Assembly (NCBI GenBank): GCA_038895395.1
Contig: JAWANJ010000005.1
Location: forward strand, 1-33,813
Reading direction: 5' to 3'
Origin: DTGL01 sp038895395
GTDB lineage: Archaea; Iainarchaeota; Iainarchaeia; Iainarchaeales; DTGL01
Length of the DNA stretch: 33,813 nt
Shown here: positions 22,940 to 30,711 of the stretch, piece after piece
How positions within the stretch are numbered: position 1 is the first letter of the stretch
Layout of the letters: each line of letters starts with the position of its first letter
The notes under the pieces: model-generated
Seen by the model: only the letters and a program-made list of their open reading frames with translations
What the model was told of the DNA's origin: nothing
Database searches by the model: none
Made by a program: the position numbers and the translations under genes

Positions 22940-23668
22940 CTATTTTGATATTATTGCCTTTAGTTCTTTAGCAGTGATTTTGGTAAAAGGCTTTTTATCT
23001 TCTATGTAGGCAAACTCAAGGTTGTTTACATCAAAAGTTTCGTTTTTCTCCTTGCACTCTTTTATGATGTTTGCAATCAACTTAACCCCTTCTTCAAGAG
23101 TTAGTTTTTCGCTATATTTTTTTTCTAAAATGTCCATTGCCTTCTTTTTATTTCTACCTATAGCAGTTGCCTTGTATTCTGCAATAGCTCCAGACGGCTC
23201 AGTTTCAAAAATACGCTTTTTTCCATCATTTATTCCTCCTATGATAAAGCTTATACCGAAAGGTCTCATTCCAGCATACTGAGTAAATATCTGCTTTATT
23301 GAACTTATCTCCTTTGCGAGATATTCAACGTCTATAGGTTCATCATAGTATATTACACTCTCTTGAGCAAGCTCCCTGGCGATCTTTACAAGTCGCCTTG
23401 CATCACCTACTAAACCAGCGCTTATGGCACCTATATGATCATCTATCTTGAACAACTTTTCAACCGATTCAGGTATCATAAGATTGCTAGTTATTGGTTT
23501 TTCAGCCCCCAAAAGTACGCCTGTGGAGTAAACTAGACCTATACCAAGCGTTCCTTGCTCAACTATTTTTGATGCATATTCCACTTGGTAAAGTCTTCCC
23601 TTGGGCGAGAACATTGTGGCTGCTCTGTCATATGCTGAGGCCATCCTTGCGCCTTCATCCATATACAT
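22940..23668 (-). CDS. psmA: Proteasome alpha subunit
   Basis: This is the structural alpha subunit of the 20S proteasome; its N-terminus gates the outer ring. The gate and H0 helix region reads YDRAATMFSPKGRLYQVEYA. GTLGIGLVYSTGVLL and GLVGDARRLVK, typical of alpha subunits, follow. No catalytic Thr is expected or seen. The ATG at 23668 is chosen because GGAGGGGTG lies 6-7 nt upstream; an ATG at 23692 is in frame but has no such site. It is the first gene of the exosome superoperon; its beta partner is not in the window. Confidence 0.95.
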   Translation of the reverse strand: MYMDEGARMASAYDRAATMFSPKGRLYQVEYASKIVEQGTLGIGLVYSTGVLLGAEKPITSNLMIPESVEKLFKIDDHIGAISAGLVGDARRLVKIARELAQESVIYYDEPIDVEYLAKEISSIKQIFTQYAGMRPFGISFIIGGINDGKKRIFETEPSGAIAEYKATAIGRNKKKAMDILEKKYSEKLTLEEGVKLIANIIKECKEKNETFDVNNLEFAYIEDKKPFTKITAKELKAIISK

Positions 23669-23728
23669 TGTTTTCACCCCTCCATAATGCAAGATTTTTT
23701 AAACATAAAAATTTGCTCCAACTGAAGA

Positions 23729-23737
23729 ATTTATATA
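23729..23737 (-). promoter_or_regulatory. TATA box for the psmA-exosome superoperon
   Basis: TATATAAAT (minus strand) is centred about 65 nt before the psmA ATG. Transcription would start near 23707 and leave a leader of about 39 nt with a strong ribosome site. Confidence 0.5.
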
Positions 23738-23802
23738 TGATAATAATTTAAATGTTTTCCAAATGTAATAAAAAAGCCTATTTATTTGAAATTGCTTTAT
23801 TT

Positions 23803-24630
23803 TCAGGTTTTTTCAGATACAGCAGAAAATGAATTTATAAAAAATGGGGACCTCAAAGGACATTCTTTGCAGTAAAAGTCATGTAACCCCGCCTTATAAA
23901 TACCTTCTTTAAATGACATTGGACCAAGCACAAGAACCTGGTTTTCTTTTAGCGGTGGCCAATACCTATCAACATATATTTTTACTAACTCACCTTCTGC
24001 TTCTAACCTTTTCTTGTTAACTATCAAATCAAAGGACCAATAATTTTTATCACTATTTTTTACTACAAACCATACCTTTGTGTTAGTAGTTATTTTTACT
24101 TCAGAAATCGGGGACTTAGTTTCAAAGTCTCTAATGACACCATTTTTTATTTCAGCATGCACTACGGAGACATCTTTTCCCCCAACAATAAGCACTGGAA
24201 GATCTTTCCACTCTAGTATCGCACCGCCATCAGTGCATTTTATTCCATAAGCTTCATCCTCTTTTATCTCCTTAGTAAAAGGAAATGCTTCGTTGGGCTC
24301 TACTGCTTTAACAAAGTTTGTTTTTATATTACCAGCATTTGCGTATGAAAACATAAAAAATACGCATTTTTTATTGGTGTCATTTTTTAGCTCAAGCTCA
24401 AGGCTTCCCGAGTCCACAATAAAAAGCCCATGTGTGTCAAGTTGCGAGGCATTGATTGTTATCTTGACAATTTTTTGGGGTTTGTTCTGCAGCATAATTA
24501 AAAAAAGAACCACACAAAAAACCACTAGGAAAACAGACAACAACCGAACTTTTTTGTTTTTAAAAATCCTTCTAAAGTATTCAAATACCATACTTATATG
24601 TATGCTATCCCTTTTTTTATTTTTTTGCAT
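23803..24630 (-). CDS. Membrane-anchored protein with cupredoxin-like C-terminal domain
   Basis: The family is not recognised. After a basic N-terminus comes one transmembrane segment (LLSVFLVVFCVVLFLIML), then about 220 residues predicted outside the cell. The C-terminal part, with VWFVVKNSDKNYWSFDLIV and later FKEGIYKAGLHDFYCKEC, has the strand order of a cupredoxin. Of the usual copper ligands only a Cys is in place; the first His is replaced by Trp, and the second His and the Met are not evident. It may be a redox-silent adhesion or assembly domain, or a disulfide protein. Start is uncertain: ATGs at 24666, 24630 and 24591 are all in frame. It is divergent from the large surface-protein gene. 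Confidence 0.6.
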   Translation of the reverse strand: MQKNKKRDSIHISMVFEYFRRIFKNKKVRLLSVFLVVFCVVLFLIMLQNKPQKIVKITINASQLDTHGLFIVDSGSLELELKNDTNKKCVFFMFSYANAGNIKTNFVKAVEPNEAFPFTKEIKEDEAYGIKCTDGGAILEWKDLPVLIVGGKDVSVVHAEIKNGVIRDFETKSPISEVKITTNTKVWFVVKNSDKNYWSFDLIVNKKRLEAEGELVKIYVDRYWPPLKENQVLVLGPMSFKEGIYKAGLHDFYCKECPLRSPFFINSFSAVSEKT

Positions 24631-24669
24631 TATATTTGATTTACGCATTGGCGATATGGGGGCCAATAA

Positions 24670-27219
24670 ATGGGCTGTGAGCCATCAGTTGAAAATTTTT
24701 CAAGAAAAGCCTTATTGCTATCATTTTTGCTTGTTACTATATTTTCTTTGTTTATTCTTATAGCAACTCATTGCTTTGGCATGCTTGTTGCCAATGGCAA
24801 TGGCGGTGGTGGAGCTCCACAACCAACTCAACCTCAGCCAGAACCAACTGAACCTGAACCCGAGCCTACTTGCGAGTGTTATGGTCACTCTCAATGTGGC
24901 AGTGGTTGGTGTTGCTTTGATTGTGTCTGTGATCCTTGCGGTCCATCTTCTTGTATAGATGACAGCCAATGTGGAAACAACTGTTGTATCGGTGGTCAAT
25001 GCAGACCTTGTCCGGGGCCTACTACTCCACCAGAGCAAAGCCCACCAACTTCACCACCAGGGTCACCACCACAAAGCCCACCCTCTACCCCAGTACAGTC
25101 ACCGCCAGTTTCCGGCTGTGATGATGATTCTGATTGTTGGCCTGACTGCTGCATAAATGGTCAATGCAGACCATGCACAGTGCAAACTTGCTCTGACTAT
25201 GGTTATTATTCCACAAGAGCCGCTTGTGTGAATGATAAAAGAAATCGCTGTAATTGCGAGCAGGCAATTTTGTGTGAAAGTGTAAGTGTAGCAGACCTAA
25301 CTTGCTATGATTTTAGAGGCTGTAATAATGACGCTTGCACCGTAGTAGATAGGTGCAATAATCGTGATTCAAATTACTTTAACAGCGAGAGTAGGTGCCT
25401 TGCAGCAAATTCTTCCAAATGCGACTGTCCTGCAGCGGTTAGATGTAAGTCCGAGTGGATCTGTTTTAGGGTTATAAACACCCCTGATGGCCCTGAATGC
25501 ATTGATGAAGAACTTTGCTACACATTCTCAAACTGCACAAATTCGGTATGTCAAACTGCTACGCCAACCACCTGTAATTGTAGTATCAACAGTGATTGTA
25601 ACATTGGGTATTTTTGTAAAGATAACTGCTACTGTGAGATATGCCAGCAATATAAAAGATGTAGGGACAATGCAGTGTGGTTATATAGCGACTGTGATGG
25701 CTGGCTTTATGAAACTGACAATTGCTCAAATTATGCTGGTGAGGGCCCTTGTAACATCCAAAAATGTGTTGCTTTGACTTTGACTCCAACATACAAAAGA
25801 GTATACAAAAATGTAACACAAGGCATTTGCGTGCCGGGTGTGCCTGGTGCAACAGGTTCTGCAGCATATGCGCGATGCTCTACAAAAACAAGTGAAGAAG
25901 AGTGTTCAGGTTTAGCAGTGTACTGTGCTTTTGGTTGTTTGGAAAATACCGGAATTCCAAATTGTCTTCCAAGGGCAATTATAACTTCAAATCCCCCCTT
26001 TGATGAGTCAACTAAAACCTTACTTCTTTTTGAGGGCACATTAGTTGAACTTTCCTGTTTGGATAGCATAGATTCTGATGGCAACATTGTTTTATGCGAA
26101 TGGTCTGTGGACTCTCTTGTTTATAATTCTAAAAAAATTAATTTAGTGGTCAAACTTGGTAGCTCGGTTGTAACTTTAAAAGCTTGTGATAATCTTAACT
26201 ACTGCGATACTGAAAAACTGGTAATAAATGGAATCGAGTATGATTCAAATCTGCCTACTGATCCTACAGGAAAGCCATTGCTTGATAATTTGCCTCCACT
26301 AGCGTGCTTTACAATAAGTCCATCTAGCAAGTCTGGCTATGCTGGCATAACTGAGTTCAAATTTGATGCTTCTTGTTCCACAGACCCAGATGAAAATGAT
26401 TTCATAACCTCATATTCTTGGGACTTTGGAGATGGTCATACAGCAATTGGAAAAATAGTCACCCATGTTTATGCTGATGATGGTTCAAAAAATAAGATAT
26501 ACACAGTTACGCTTATAGTAACTGACAATGGAAAAAATGGCAAGAGGCCAAAATTGTCAAGCATGGCAACAGACAAAGTAATTATTGGAAAAGAGATTGG
26601 AAAACTTAAAATTGTTGCAAATCCTAACGAAGGTGTGGTTCCATTGATTGTGCTTTTCGTTATACCTGAAAGTCAGTATAGAAATATGTTTACTAAGTAC
26701 ATTTGGAATTTTGGTGATGGTATAAAAAGAGAAGGCACACATGAAATATTGCACGGCTACCGCAGCGAAGGCACCTATACTGCGAGCGTTATAGCTTCAA
26801 ACCTAGCAGGTTATTATGCTTATGGCTCAACCAGTGTAAAAGTTTACGGTGCGAAAGGTATAACCAATTTGCACGTTAAAGATACATATTTATATGGCAC
26901 AGCCAAAATATCGCTACAGTGTGTGTCTCCAGCAACTGTTGAACTAGAATATGGCACTGAAAGAAATAAAACAAAACTTGTTGGATTTCCATGCAATGTC
27001 GCAGCAGAAATTGGTCCATTTACAGAATCAGGCCAGCATTCAGTTACTGCTAAAATCACTGGTTGTGATGCTGTTGAGTGTGAAAAATCTACATCATTTT
27101 ATGTATCCCCCGGCTTCTTAGAAGTGAAGGTTAATGAAAACAACATCCTGCTAATCATAGTTATTTCTCTTGTTGTAATTCTTTTTGTCAGACACAAAAA
27201 GGCTATAAAAAATCTCTGA
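24670..27219 (+). CDS. Large Cys-rich surface protein with PKD domains
   Basis: This 849-residue protein is probably displayed on the cell surface. Order: an N-terminal hydrophobic signal (about residues 13-33); a Gly- and Pro/Glu-rich linker (43-67); Cys-rich knottin-like units at 70-90, 95-114 and 150-169, the last two separated by a Pro/Ser linker (115-148); a tandem pair of Cys modules (174-223 and 229-294); a fourth, divergent knottin-like unit (304-325); more Cys-rich sequence to about 432; an Ig-like region; two PKD domains with the signatures SWDFGDG (583-589) and IWNFGDG (678-684); another Ig-like region; and a C-terminal transmembrane helix (826-840) with a basic tail. The many Cys imply disulfides, hence an oxidising exterior. 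Likely roles are adhesion or contact with other cells; this is inference. Confidence 0.78.
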   Translation: MGCEPSVENFSRKALLLSFLLVTIFSLFILIATHCFGMLVANGNGGGGAPQPTQPQPEPTEPEPEPTCECYGHSQCGSGWCCFDCVCDPCGPSSCIDDSQCGNNCCIGGQCRPCPGPTTPPEQSPPTSPPGSPPQSPPSTPVQSPPVSGCDDDSDCWPDCCINGQCRPCTVQTCSDYGYYSTRAACVNDKRNRCNCEQAILCESVSVADLTCYDFRGCNNDACTVVDRCNNRDSNYFNSESRCLAANSSKCDCPAAVRCKSEWICFRVINTPDGPECIDEELCYTFSNCTNSVCQTATPTTCNCSINSDCNIGYFCKDNCYCEICQQYKRCRDNAVWLYSDCDGWLYETDNCSNYAGEGPCNIQKCVALTLTPTYKRVYKNVTQGICVPGVPGATGSAAYARCSTKTSEEECSGLAVYCAFGCLENTGIPNCLPRAIITSNPPFDESTKTLLLFEGTLVELSCLDSIDSDGNIVLCEWSVDSLVYNSKKINLVVKLGSSVVTLKACDNLNYCDTEKLVINGIEYDSNLPTDPTGKPLLDNLPPLACFTISPSSKSGYAGITEFKFDASCSTDPDENDFITSYSWDFGDGHTAIGKIVTHVYADDGSKNKIYTVTLIVTDNGKNGKRPKLSSMATDKVIIGKEIGKLKIVANPNEGVVPLIVLFVIPESQYRNMFTKYIWNFGDGIKREGTHEILHGYRSEGTYTASVIASNLAGYYAYGSTSVKVYGAKGITNLHVKDTYLYGTAKISLQCVSPATVELEYGTERNKTKLVGFPCNVAAEIGPFTESGQHSVTAKITGCDAVECEKSTSFYVSPGFLEVKVNENNILLIIVISLVVILFVRHKKAIKNL

Positions 27220-27234
27220 TATAAGCCACATGAA

Positions 27235-27600
27235 TCATATACATTCTTTTAAAATATCTATAAACTTGCCCTTCTTCTTGTTTAAAGCTCTAATTGTACC
27301 ACTGGTCACAAGTGTTTTAATTTCAACCATATCATCAGGAATTTTTTGGTTGTTAAGAGATTCAACAACTAACTCTTTTGTTTGACGCGAGCACCTAATT
27401 ATCCCAAGCAAACCATCAAATTCAATAATTTTTAATCTAGCTTCAGTAACAAAGCTTTCTCCAAATTTAGACCTTAAAAAATTTTTTATAATTGTTAACA
27501 ATTGCTTTGAGTCAATTTTTCTTTCAGCTTTTACCAAAAATAAAATATATCTATTGCGCCATCTTTTGCTCTTAAGGTTTTCTGGATTTTTTCTTGGCAT
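27235..27600 (-). CDS. rnp2: RNase P protein component Pop5 (Rnp2)
   Basis: This protein subunit of archaeal RNase P helps the RNA subunit cleave tRNA 5' leaders. The Pop5 pattern is clear: KRWRNRYILFLV at the start, then FLRSKFGESFVTEARLKII, then GLLGIIRCSRQTKELVVESL, ending in VTSGTIRALNKKK. At 121 residues it is the usual length. A minus-strand TTATAAAA box (27624-27631) lies 27-28 nt before the ATG, so the mRNA is probably leaderless. It is divergent from the presenilin-like gene and convergent with the surface protein gene. Confidence 0.9.
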   Translation of the reverse strand: MPRKNPENLKSKRWRNRYILFLVKAERKIDSKQLLTIIKNFLRSKFGESFVTEARLKIIEFDGLLGIIRCSRQTKELVVESLNNQKIPDDMVEIKTLVTSGTIRALNKKKGKFIDILKECI

Positions 27601-27631
27601 ATAAATTAAAAATGCTTCACCTTTTTTATAA
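27600..27631. promoter_or_regulatory. Crossed divergent promoters of pop5 and the presenilin-like gene
   Basis: A plus-strand TATAAATT (27600-27607) lies 32 nt before the ATG at 27636. A minus-strand TTATAAAA (27624-27631) lies 27-28 nt before the pop5 ATG at 27600. Each box falls inside the other gene's start region, so the two promoters may compete. Confidence 0.4.
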
Positions 27632-27635
27632 GATT

Positions 27636-28457
27636 ATGCAAAAGGATGTTTTGGCTATTTTATTAGCACTTTTTGTAGCATCACAAATGTTGGGCCTTAC
27701 CATAGCAGACTTTTTTGTTAGAGAAAATATCAAAGCTACAATAGTAACAGACAATCCTGATGATGTCATAAACGCGTTTGCATTGTTTTTATACATTCTT
27801 ATAATGACTGCTTTTCTTCTTGTTTTGGTTTCCCTTTTCAAATTGCATGGCGTAACCATGTTGTTTGAAATAACTGCTCTTTTCGCTACGTCACTGATTT
27901 TATTTGCAATTTTTTTACCCGAAGTTGCCTTTGTTTTTGTACTTATTTTTGTTTTGTTGAGGGTGCTTTTTAGAGAGAACATTTTCATAAAAAATATTTC
28001 TAGTTTAATTTCAACATCTGTTGTTGGGGCGCTAATAGGGGTAAGCTTGGGTGTATTGCCAATAGTGATTTTTCTCATAATTATTTGCATATATGACTAC
28101 ATTGCTGTTTTCAAAACAAAACACATGGTTAAGATTGCTGAAGCTGTTGTTAGGGAAAACACTGCTTTTACCTTCAGCCTGCCATCTAAGGAAAAGATCT
28201 ATCAGCTTGGCACTGGTGACCTAGTTATTCCTTTGGCTTTTGCAGCAGCTGTATTGAGAAAAGCAAAAATAACGTATAGTTCGCCTTATTATTTTATGCC
28301 ACCTACTTTGATACTTTTTGCTTCCATTTTAGGCCTAATCATAACGTTTTTTTATCTTTTCCAGAAAAAGCATGCTTTGCCAGCAATGCCCTTGCAAGGC
28401 CTTTTTATGATTTCGGTTTGGCTTGGAATGGTTCTTGGCGGTATGCCTCTCATCTGA
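27636..28457 (+). CDS. Presenilin/signal peptide peptidase-like intramembrane aspartyl protease
   Basis: This is a GxGD-type intramembrane protease that cuts transmembrane substrates or leftover signal peptides. About nine transmembrane helices are visible. The catalytic motifs are complete: YD in CIYDYIAVF (TM6), GTGD in YQLGTGDLVIPLAFA (TM7), and the PAL motif in KHALPAMPLQG (TM9). This matches archaeal presenilin homologues. Upstream in-frame starts exist (ATG 27612, TTG 27594); the ATG at 27636, just before the first helix, best fits the promoter position. Confidence 0.87.
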   Translation: MQKDVLAILLALFVASQMLGLTIADFFVRENIKATIVTDNPDDVINAFALFLYILIMTAFLLVLVSLFKLHGVTMLFEITALFATSLILFAIFLPEVAFVFVLIFVLLRVLFRENIFIKNISSLISTSVVGALIGVSLGVLPIVIFLIIICIYDYIAVFKTKHMVKIAEAVVRENTAFTFSLPSKEKIYQLGTGDLVIPLAFAAAVLRKAKITYSSPYYFMPPTLILFASILGLIITFFYLFQKKHALPAMPLQGLFMISVWLGMVLGGMPLI

Positions 28458-28500
28458 CTATTTTTTTATTACGTCTTGCGATTAAAAACAGAAAATTAAT

Positions 28501-28670
28501 CGCCGGGAGTGGGATTTGAACCCACGCGTGCTTTCGCACACCAGCTTGTTGGTCTAATTTTTTGCTTAATGTTTTTCTTTCTTTGGGAAACTTACACCTT
28601 CTTTCTTTTCTTAAAAGAAAGAAAGAGGAGAACTCCAAGCTGGCGCATTGGACCACTCTGCCATCCCGGC
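28501..28670 (-). tRNA. tRNA-Ser (anticodon GGA) with an 86-nt intron
   Basis: Exon 1 is 28633-28670 and exon 2 is 28501-28546; the mature tRNA is 84 nt. The acceptor GCCGGGA pairs with TCCCGGC, discriminator G. The anticodon stem is CCAGC/GCTGG with loop TTGGAGA, giving anticodon GGA. The long variable arm TGTGC-GAAA-GCACG identifies a class II tRNA; Leu is excluded because U33 precedes GGA, not GAG. The T arm is GTGGG-TTCAAAT-CCCAC. The intron sits at the canonical 37/38 position. A CTTTAAAATTC box lies about 29 nt upstream. Confidence 0.95.
28547..28632 (-). other. Archaeal tRNA intron with bulge-helix-bulge
   Basis: The junction folds as the tRNA splicing endonuclease expects. The anticodon stem CCAGC/GCTGG leads to a 4-bp helix UUGG/CCAA, flanked by the 3-nt bulges AGU (cut AG^U) and CAA (cut CA^A), then UCU/AGA. 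The intron core is a long hairpin of TTCTTTCTTTT facing AAAAGAAAGAA, so it is self-paired. It encodes no convincing protein. Confidence 0.85.
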
Positions 28671-28693
28671 ACTTACCAAATATTGCTTTGAAT

Positions 28694-28704
28694 GAATTTT
28701 AAAG
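28694..28704 (-). promoter_or_regulatory. TATA-like box for tRNA-Ser
   Basis: CTTTAAAATTC on the minus strand is centred 29 nt before the first base of tRNA-Ser, the normal archaeal promoter position. Confidence 0.45.
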
Positions 28705-28712
28705 TTTTTTCA

Positions 28713-29333
28713 CTATAGGCTCACACCAAAGATATGCGCAATAAAACTAAGCGAGAAATAGCCCGCATAGGCCAAAATGGTGCACCTCATTATTTTTCCT
28801 ATAATAGCTCCAAGCAAAAACTTTTTTAGATCATATTTTGCTATGCCTGCTGCAATTCCAACTAGGTCAAAAGGAAACGGAGTAAACGCAGCCAATATTA
28901 TAAAGATGAGCCCGTGCTTTTTTATATTTTGGTAAATTTTTTCAAATCTCTTTTGCTGGCCCTTTGCAAGGTTTTTAACACTTCTTCGGCCTAACAGACC
29001 TGCGGCGTAGCCACTAATCTCTCCTATGCCTGCACCAAAGCCAGCCACAATACCTAAAACAGCAGGACTAAAAACTCCAAAACCAAAATCAAATGCACCA
29101 AGTCCGTATATTGCTATATCTATAGGCATTGGAAGAAAAAGAGTAAGATTGCCTAAAAGCACAACAAAAAATACTCCTATCAGGCCATACTTATGCATTG
29201 CATTTTTTATGTTCTGTAACGATAAATATTCAGATAAATGTGTTCCAGCATAATAAATCAAAAAAATTGCAATAACAAAAATAAAGAACATTATGATGTT
29301 CTTCTTTGATTCTTCTATTTTTATTCTCCCCAA
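28713..29333 (-). CDS. VTT-domain (DedA/TVP38-like) membrane protein
   Basis: This membrane protein of the VTT (SNARE-associated/DedA) superfamily is thought in related proteins to move lipids across the bilayer. The N-terminal helix FFIFVIAIFLIYYAG is followed by the conserved core: LPMPIDIAIYGLG, a Gly-rich GIVAGFGAGIGEISGYAAG re-entrant region, and FTPFPFDLVGIAAG with its Pro-Asp pair. Length, about 200 residues, is normal. The start is doubtful: the frame opens with TTG at 29333, and the first ATG is at 29291, right at the first helix. Confidence 0.85.
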   Translation of the reverse strand: MGRIKIEESKKNIIMFFIFVIAIFLIYYAGTHLSEYLSLQNIKNAMHKYGLIGVFFVVLLGNLTLFLPMPIDIAIYGLGAFDFGFGVFSPAVLGIVAGFGAGIGEISGYAAGLLGRRSVKNLAKGQQKRFEKIYQNIKKHGLIFIILAAFTPFPFDLVGIAAGIAKYDLKKFLLGAIIGKIMRCTILAYAGYFSLSFIAHIFGVSL

Positions 29334-29429
29334 AAAATCACCAGATATGTTAAAGTTAATAACCTTTCTTAATAAAATTATTTAGTTAAACTTTCTTTAC
29401 GTATATCTTAAACAAAAAAAGGTTTTTTT

Positions 29430-30002
29430 ATGCGTGCTACCGCAATTAGAATTCCTCTAAAAGAGCTCAACAATGCTGAATTTGTAAAGGTTGAAGAACA
29501 GTATGTGCCAAGTTATGTTTTAACAGAGAGCGGACTAAAAATCTCAAGGGTGAGCATTTTTGGGGTTGTTGTAAGGCGCTATGAGAATGAAAGGTTCATG
29601 AGCGTAAAGATAGATGACTTTACTGGAACAATCGATGTGATGGCTTTTGAGGGTGATCCAAACTATAACTTACTAAAAGACCTTGAAGAAGGGGACTCTA
29701 TTAAGGTTATAGGGCGTATAAAACAAGGCAACAACGGGCTTTTTATAGCAGCAGAAGGTGTGAGAAAACTTTCTTTTTATGAGGAGATGCTAAAGAGGCT
29801 CGAGATTGCATCAATTTACAAAGAATATCTGCGAGCAGACACAAAATTAGAATCCTTAAAAAAAACAAAAGAAAAACAAATTTTAAAGGACGGGACTGTA
29901 ATAGCTGATTCACAAAAAGAAACCGTAACAAAGAGAAAAAAACCAATGTTAGCTGACTTTATCTCTGCTGATGAGCTTGACATAGATGAAAAGGTGATAT
30001 GA
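29430..30002 (+). CDS. OB-fold nucleic-acid-binding protein, RPA-like
   Basis: The central region ISRVSIFGVVVRRYENERF, followed by MSVKIDDFTGTIDVMAF and EGDSIKVIGRIKQGNNGLFI, is a textbook OB fold of the kind found in replication protein A and related single-strand-binding proteins. The family placement beyond 'RPA-like' is unsure. The C-terminal third is Lys/Glu-rich with an acidic end and may recruit partners. A GTATATCTTAAAC stretch about 25 nt upstream may be the promoter. The gene is directly followed (1 nt) by aIF2-beta, so DNA/RNA binding and translation initiation are linked in one transcript. Confidence 0.75.
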   Translation: MRATAIRIPLKELNNAEFVKVEEQYVPSYVLTESGLKISRVSIFGVVVRRYENERFMSVKIDDFTGTIDVMAFEGDPNYNLLKDLEEGDSIKVIGRIKQGNNGLFIAAEGVRKLSFYEEMLKRLEIASIYKEYLRADTKLESLKKTKEKQILKDGTVIADSQKETVTKRKKPMLADFISADELDIDEKVI

Positions 30003-30003
30003 G

Positions 30004-30417
30004 ATGGACTATTTAGAATTGCTTGAGCAAGCATATAAGTCGATGCCAGAAAAAACATTTAAAAAAGAGAGATTTGAGATGCCAGTAGTGCAGAGTTTTG
30101 TCCAGGGAAACAAAACAATCGTATCAAACTTTTCCAAGATTTTAAGTTCTATAAGCAGAGATGAGAATCATGCGCTCAAGTACATAACAAAACAACTTGC
30201 AACTGCAGCAAACGTTGACTCTGGAAGACTTATCCTGAAGGGAGTTTTTACTCATGAACAGGTCCAGCGCATAATTGAAACCTATATTAAAGAATTTGTT
30301 ATTTGTCCAGAATGTGGCAGACCAGATACAAAGTTTATTGAACAACATGGTGTTAAACGTCTGAAGTGCAATGCTTGTGGTGCTGTAGCATCAATAAGGG
30401 AGCCCCATGTATTGTAA
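30004..30417 (+). CDS. Translation initiation factor aIF2 beta subunit
   Basis: This is the beta subunit of archaeal initiation factor 2, which helps aIF2 gamma deliver Met-tRNAi to the small ribosomal subunit. It shows the central alpha-beta domain (NFSKILSSISRDENHALKYI, SGRLILKGVFT) and the C-terminal zinc ribbon with CPECGRPDT and CNACGA. The length of 137 residues is standard. The ATG follows 1 nt after the OB-fold gene, and its 3' end overlaps the DUF424 gene by 11 nt. Confidence 0.95.
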   Translation: MDYLELLEQAYKSMPEKTFKKERFEMPVVQSFVQGNKTIVSNFSKILSSISRDENHALKYITKQLATAANVDSGRLILKGVFTHEQVQRIIETYIKEFVICPECGRPDTKFIEQHGVKRLKCNACGAVASIREPHVL

Positions 30418-30697
30418 AGTTCACAAAACACAATTTGGATGCGTGCTAGCAGCATGCGATGAGGAGCTTATTGGAAAAAATATAAAATTTGGTGAGGTAG
30501 ACTTTTATATTGGAGAAGCCTTTTACAAAGGCAAAAAAGTAAATGAGAAAGTATTGGCTAAGCTATTAGAAGAGCACTCAAACATAAACTTAGTTGGGGA
30601 AAAAACAGTCGCAGTAGCACTTGAAAAAGGTTTAATAACAGAGCGCAGCATTGTTAAAATTGGAAACATACCGCATGTACAAATATATAAGTTATGA
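30407..30697 (+). CDS. DUF424 family protein
   Basis: This small archaeal protein of unknown function is typically found next to aIF2 beta. Its conserved stretches are LAACDEELIGKNIKFGEVDF, then NINLVGEKTVAVALEKGLI, and a C-terminal HVQIYKL. At 96 residues it is the normal length for DUF424. The overlap with aIF2 beta and its place before aIF1A suggest a role in translation initiation or ribosome function, by context only. Confidence 0.85.
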   Translation: MYCKVHKTQFGCVLAACDEELIGKNIKFGEVDFYIGEAFYKGKKVNEKVLAKLLEEHSNINLVGEKTVAVALEKGLITERSIVKIGNIPHVQIYKL

Positions 30698-30711
30698 CCT
30701 ACTGACCTATT

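Noticed and set aside
24721..25038. Long minus-strand open frame opposite the Cys-rich region
   Set aside because: It lacks promoter or ribosome site; it mirrors the biased codons of the plus-strand gene, which has a signal peptide, Cys units and PKD motifs.
25020..25112. Tandem DNA repeats in the surface protein gene as a possible CRISPR or mobile repeat
   Set aside because: The repetition comes from codons for a Pro/Ser-rich linker; unit lengths vary and no spacer pattern is present.
28598..28624. TTCTTTC/GAAAGAA hairpin as a transcription terminator or insertion-sequence end
   Set aside because: It lies wholly inside the tRNA-Ser intron, where it forms the intron stem.
28509..28656. Open frames on both strands across the tRNA-Ser region
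   Set aside because: They lie over the tRNA exons and the intron hairpin. The reading is explained by RNA structure and there is no promoter or ribosome site for a protein.
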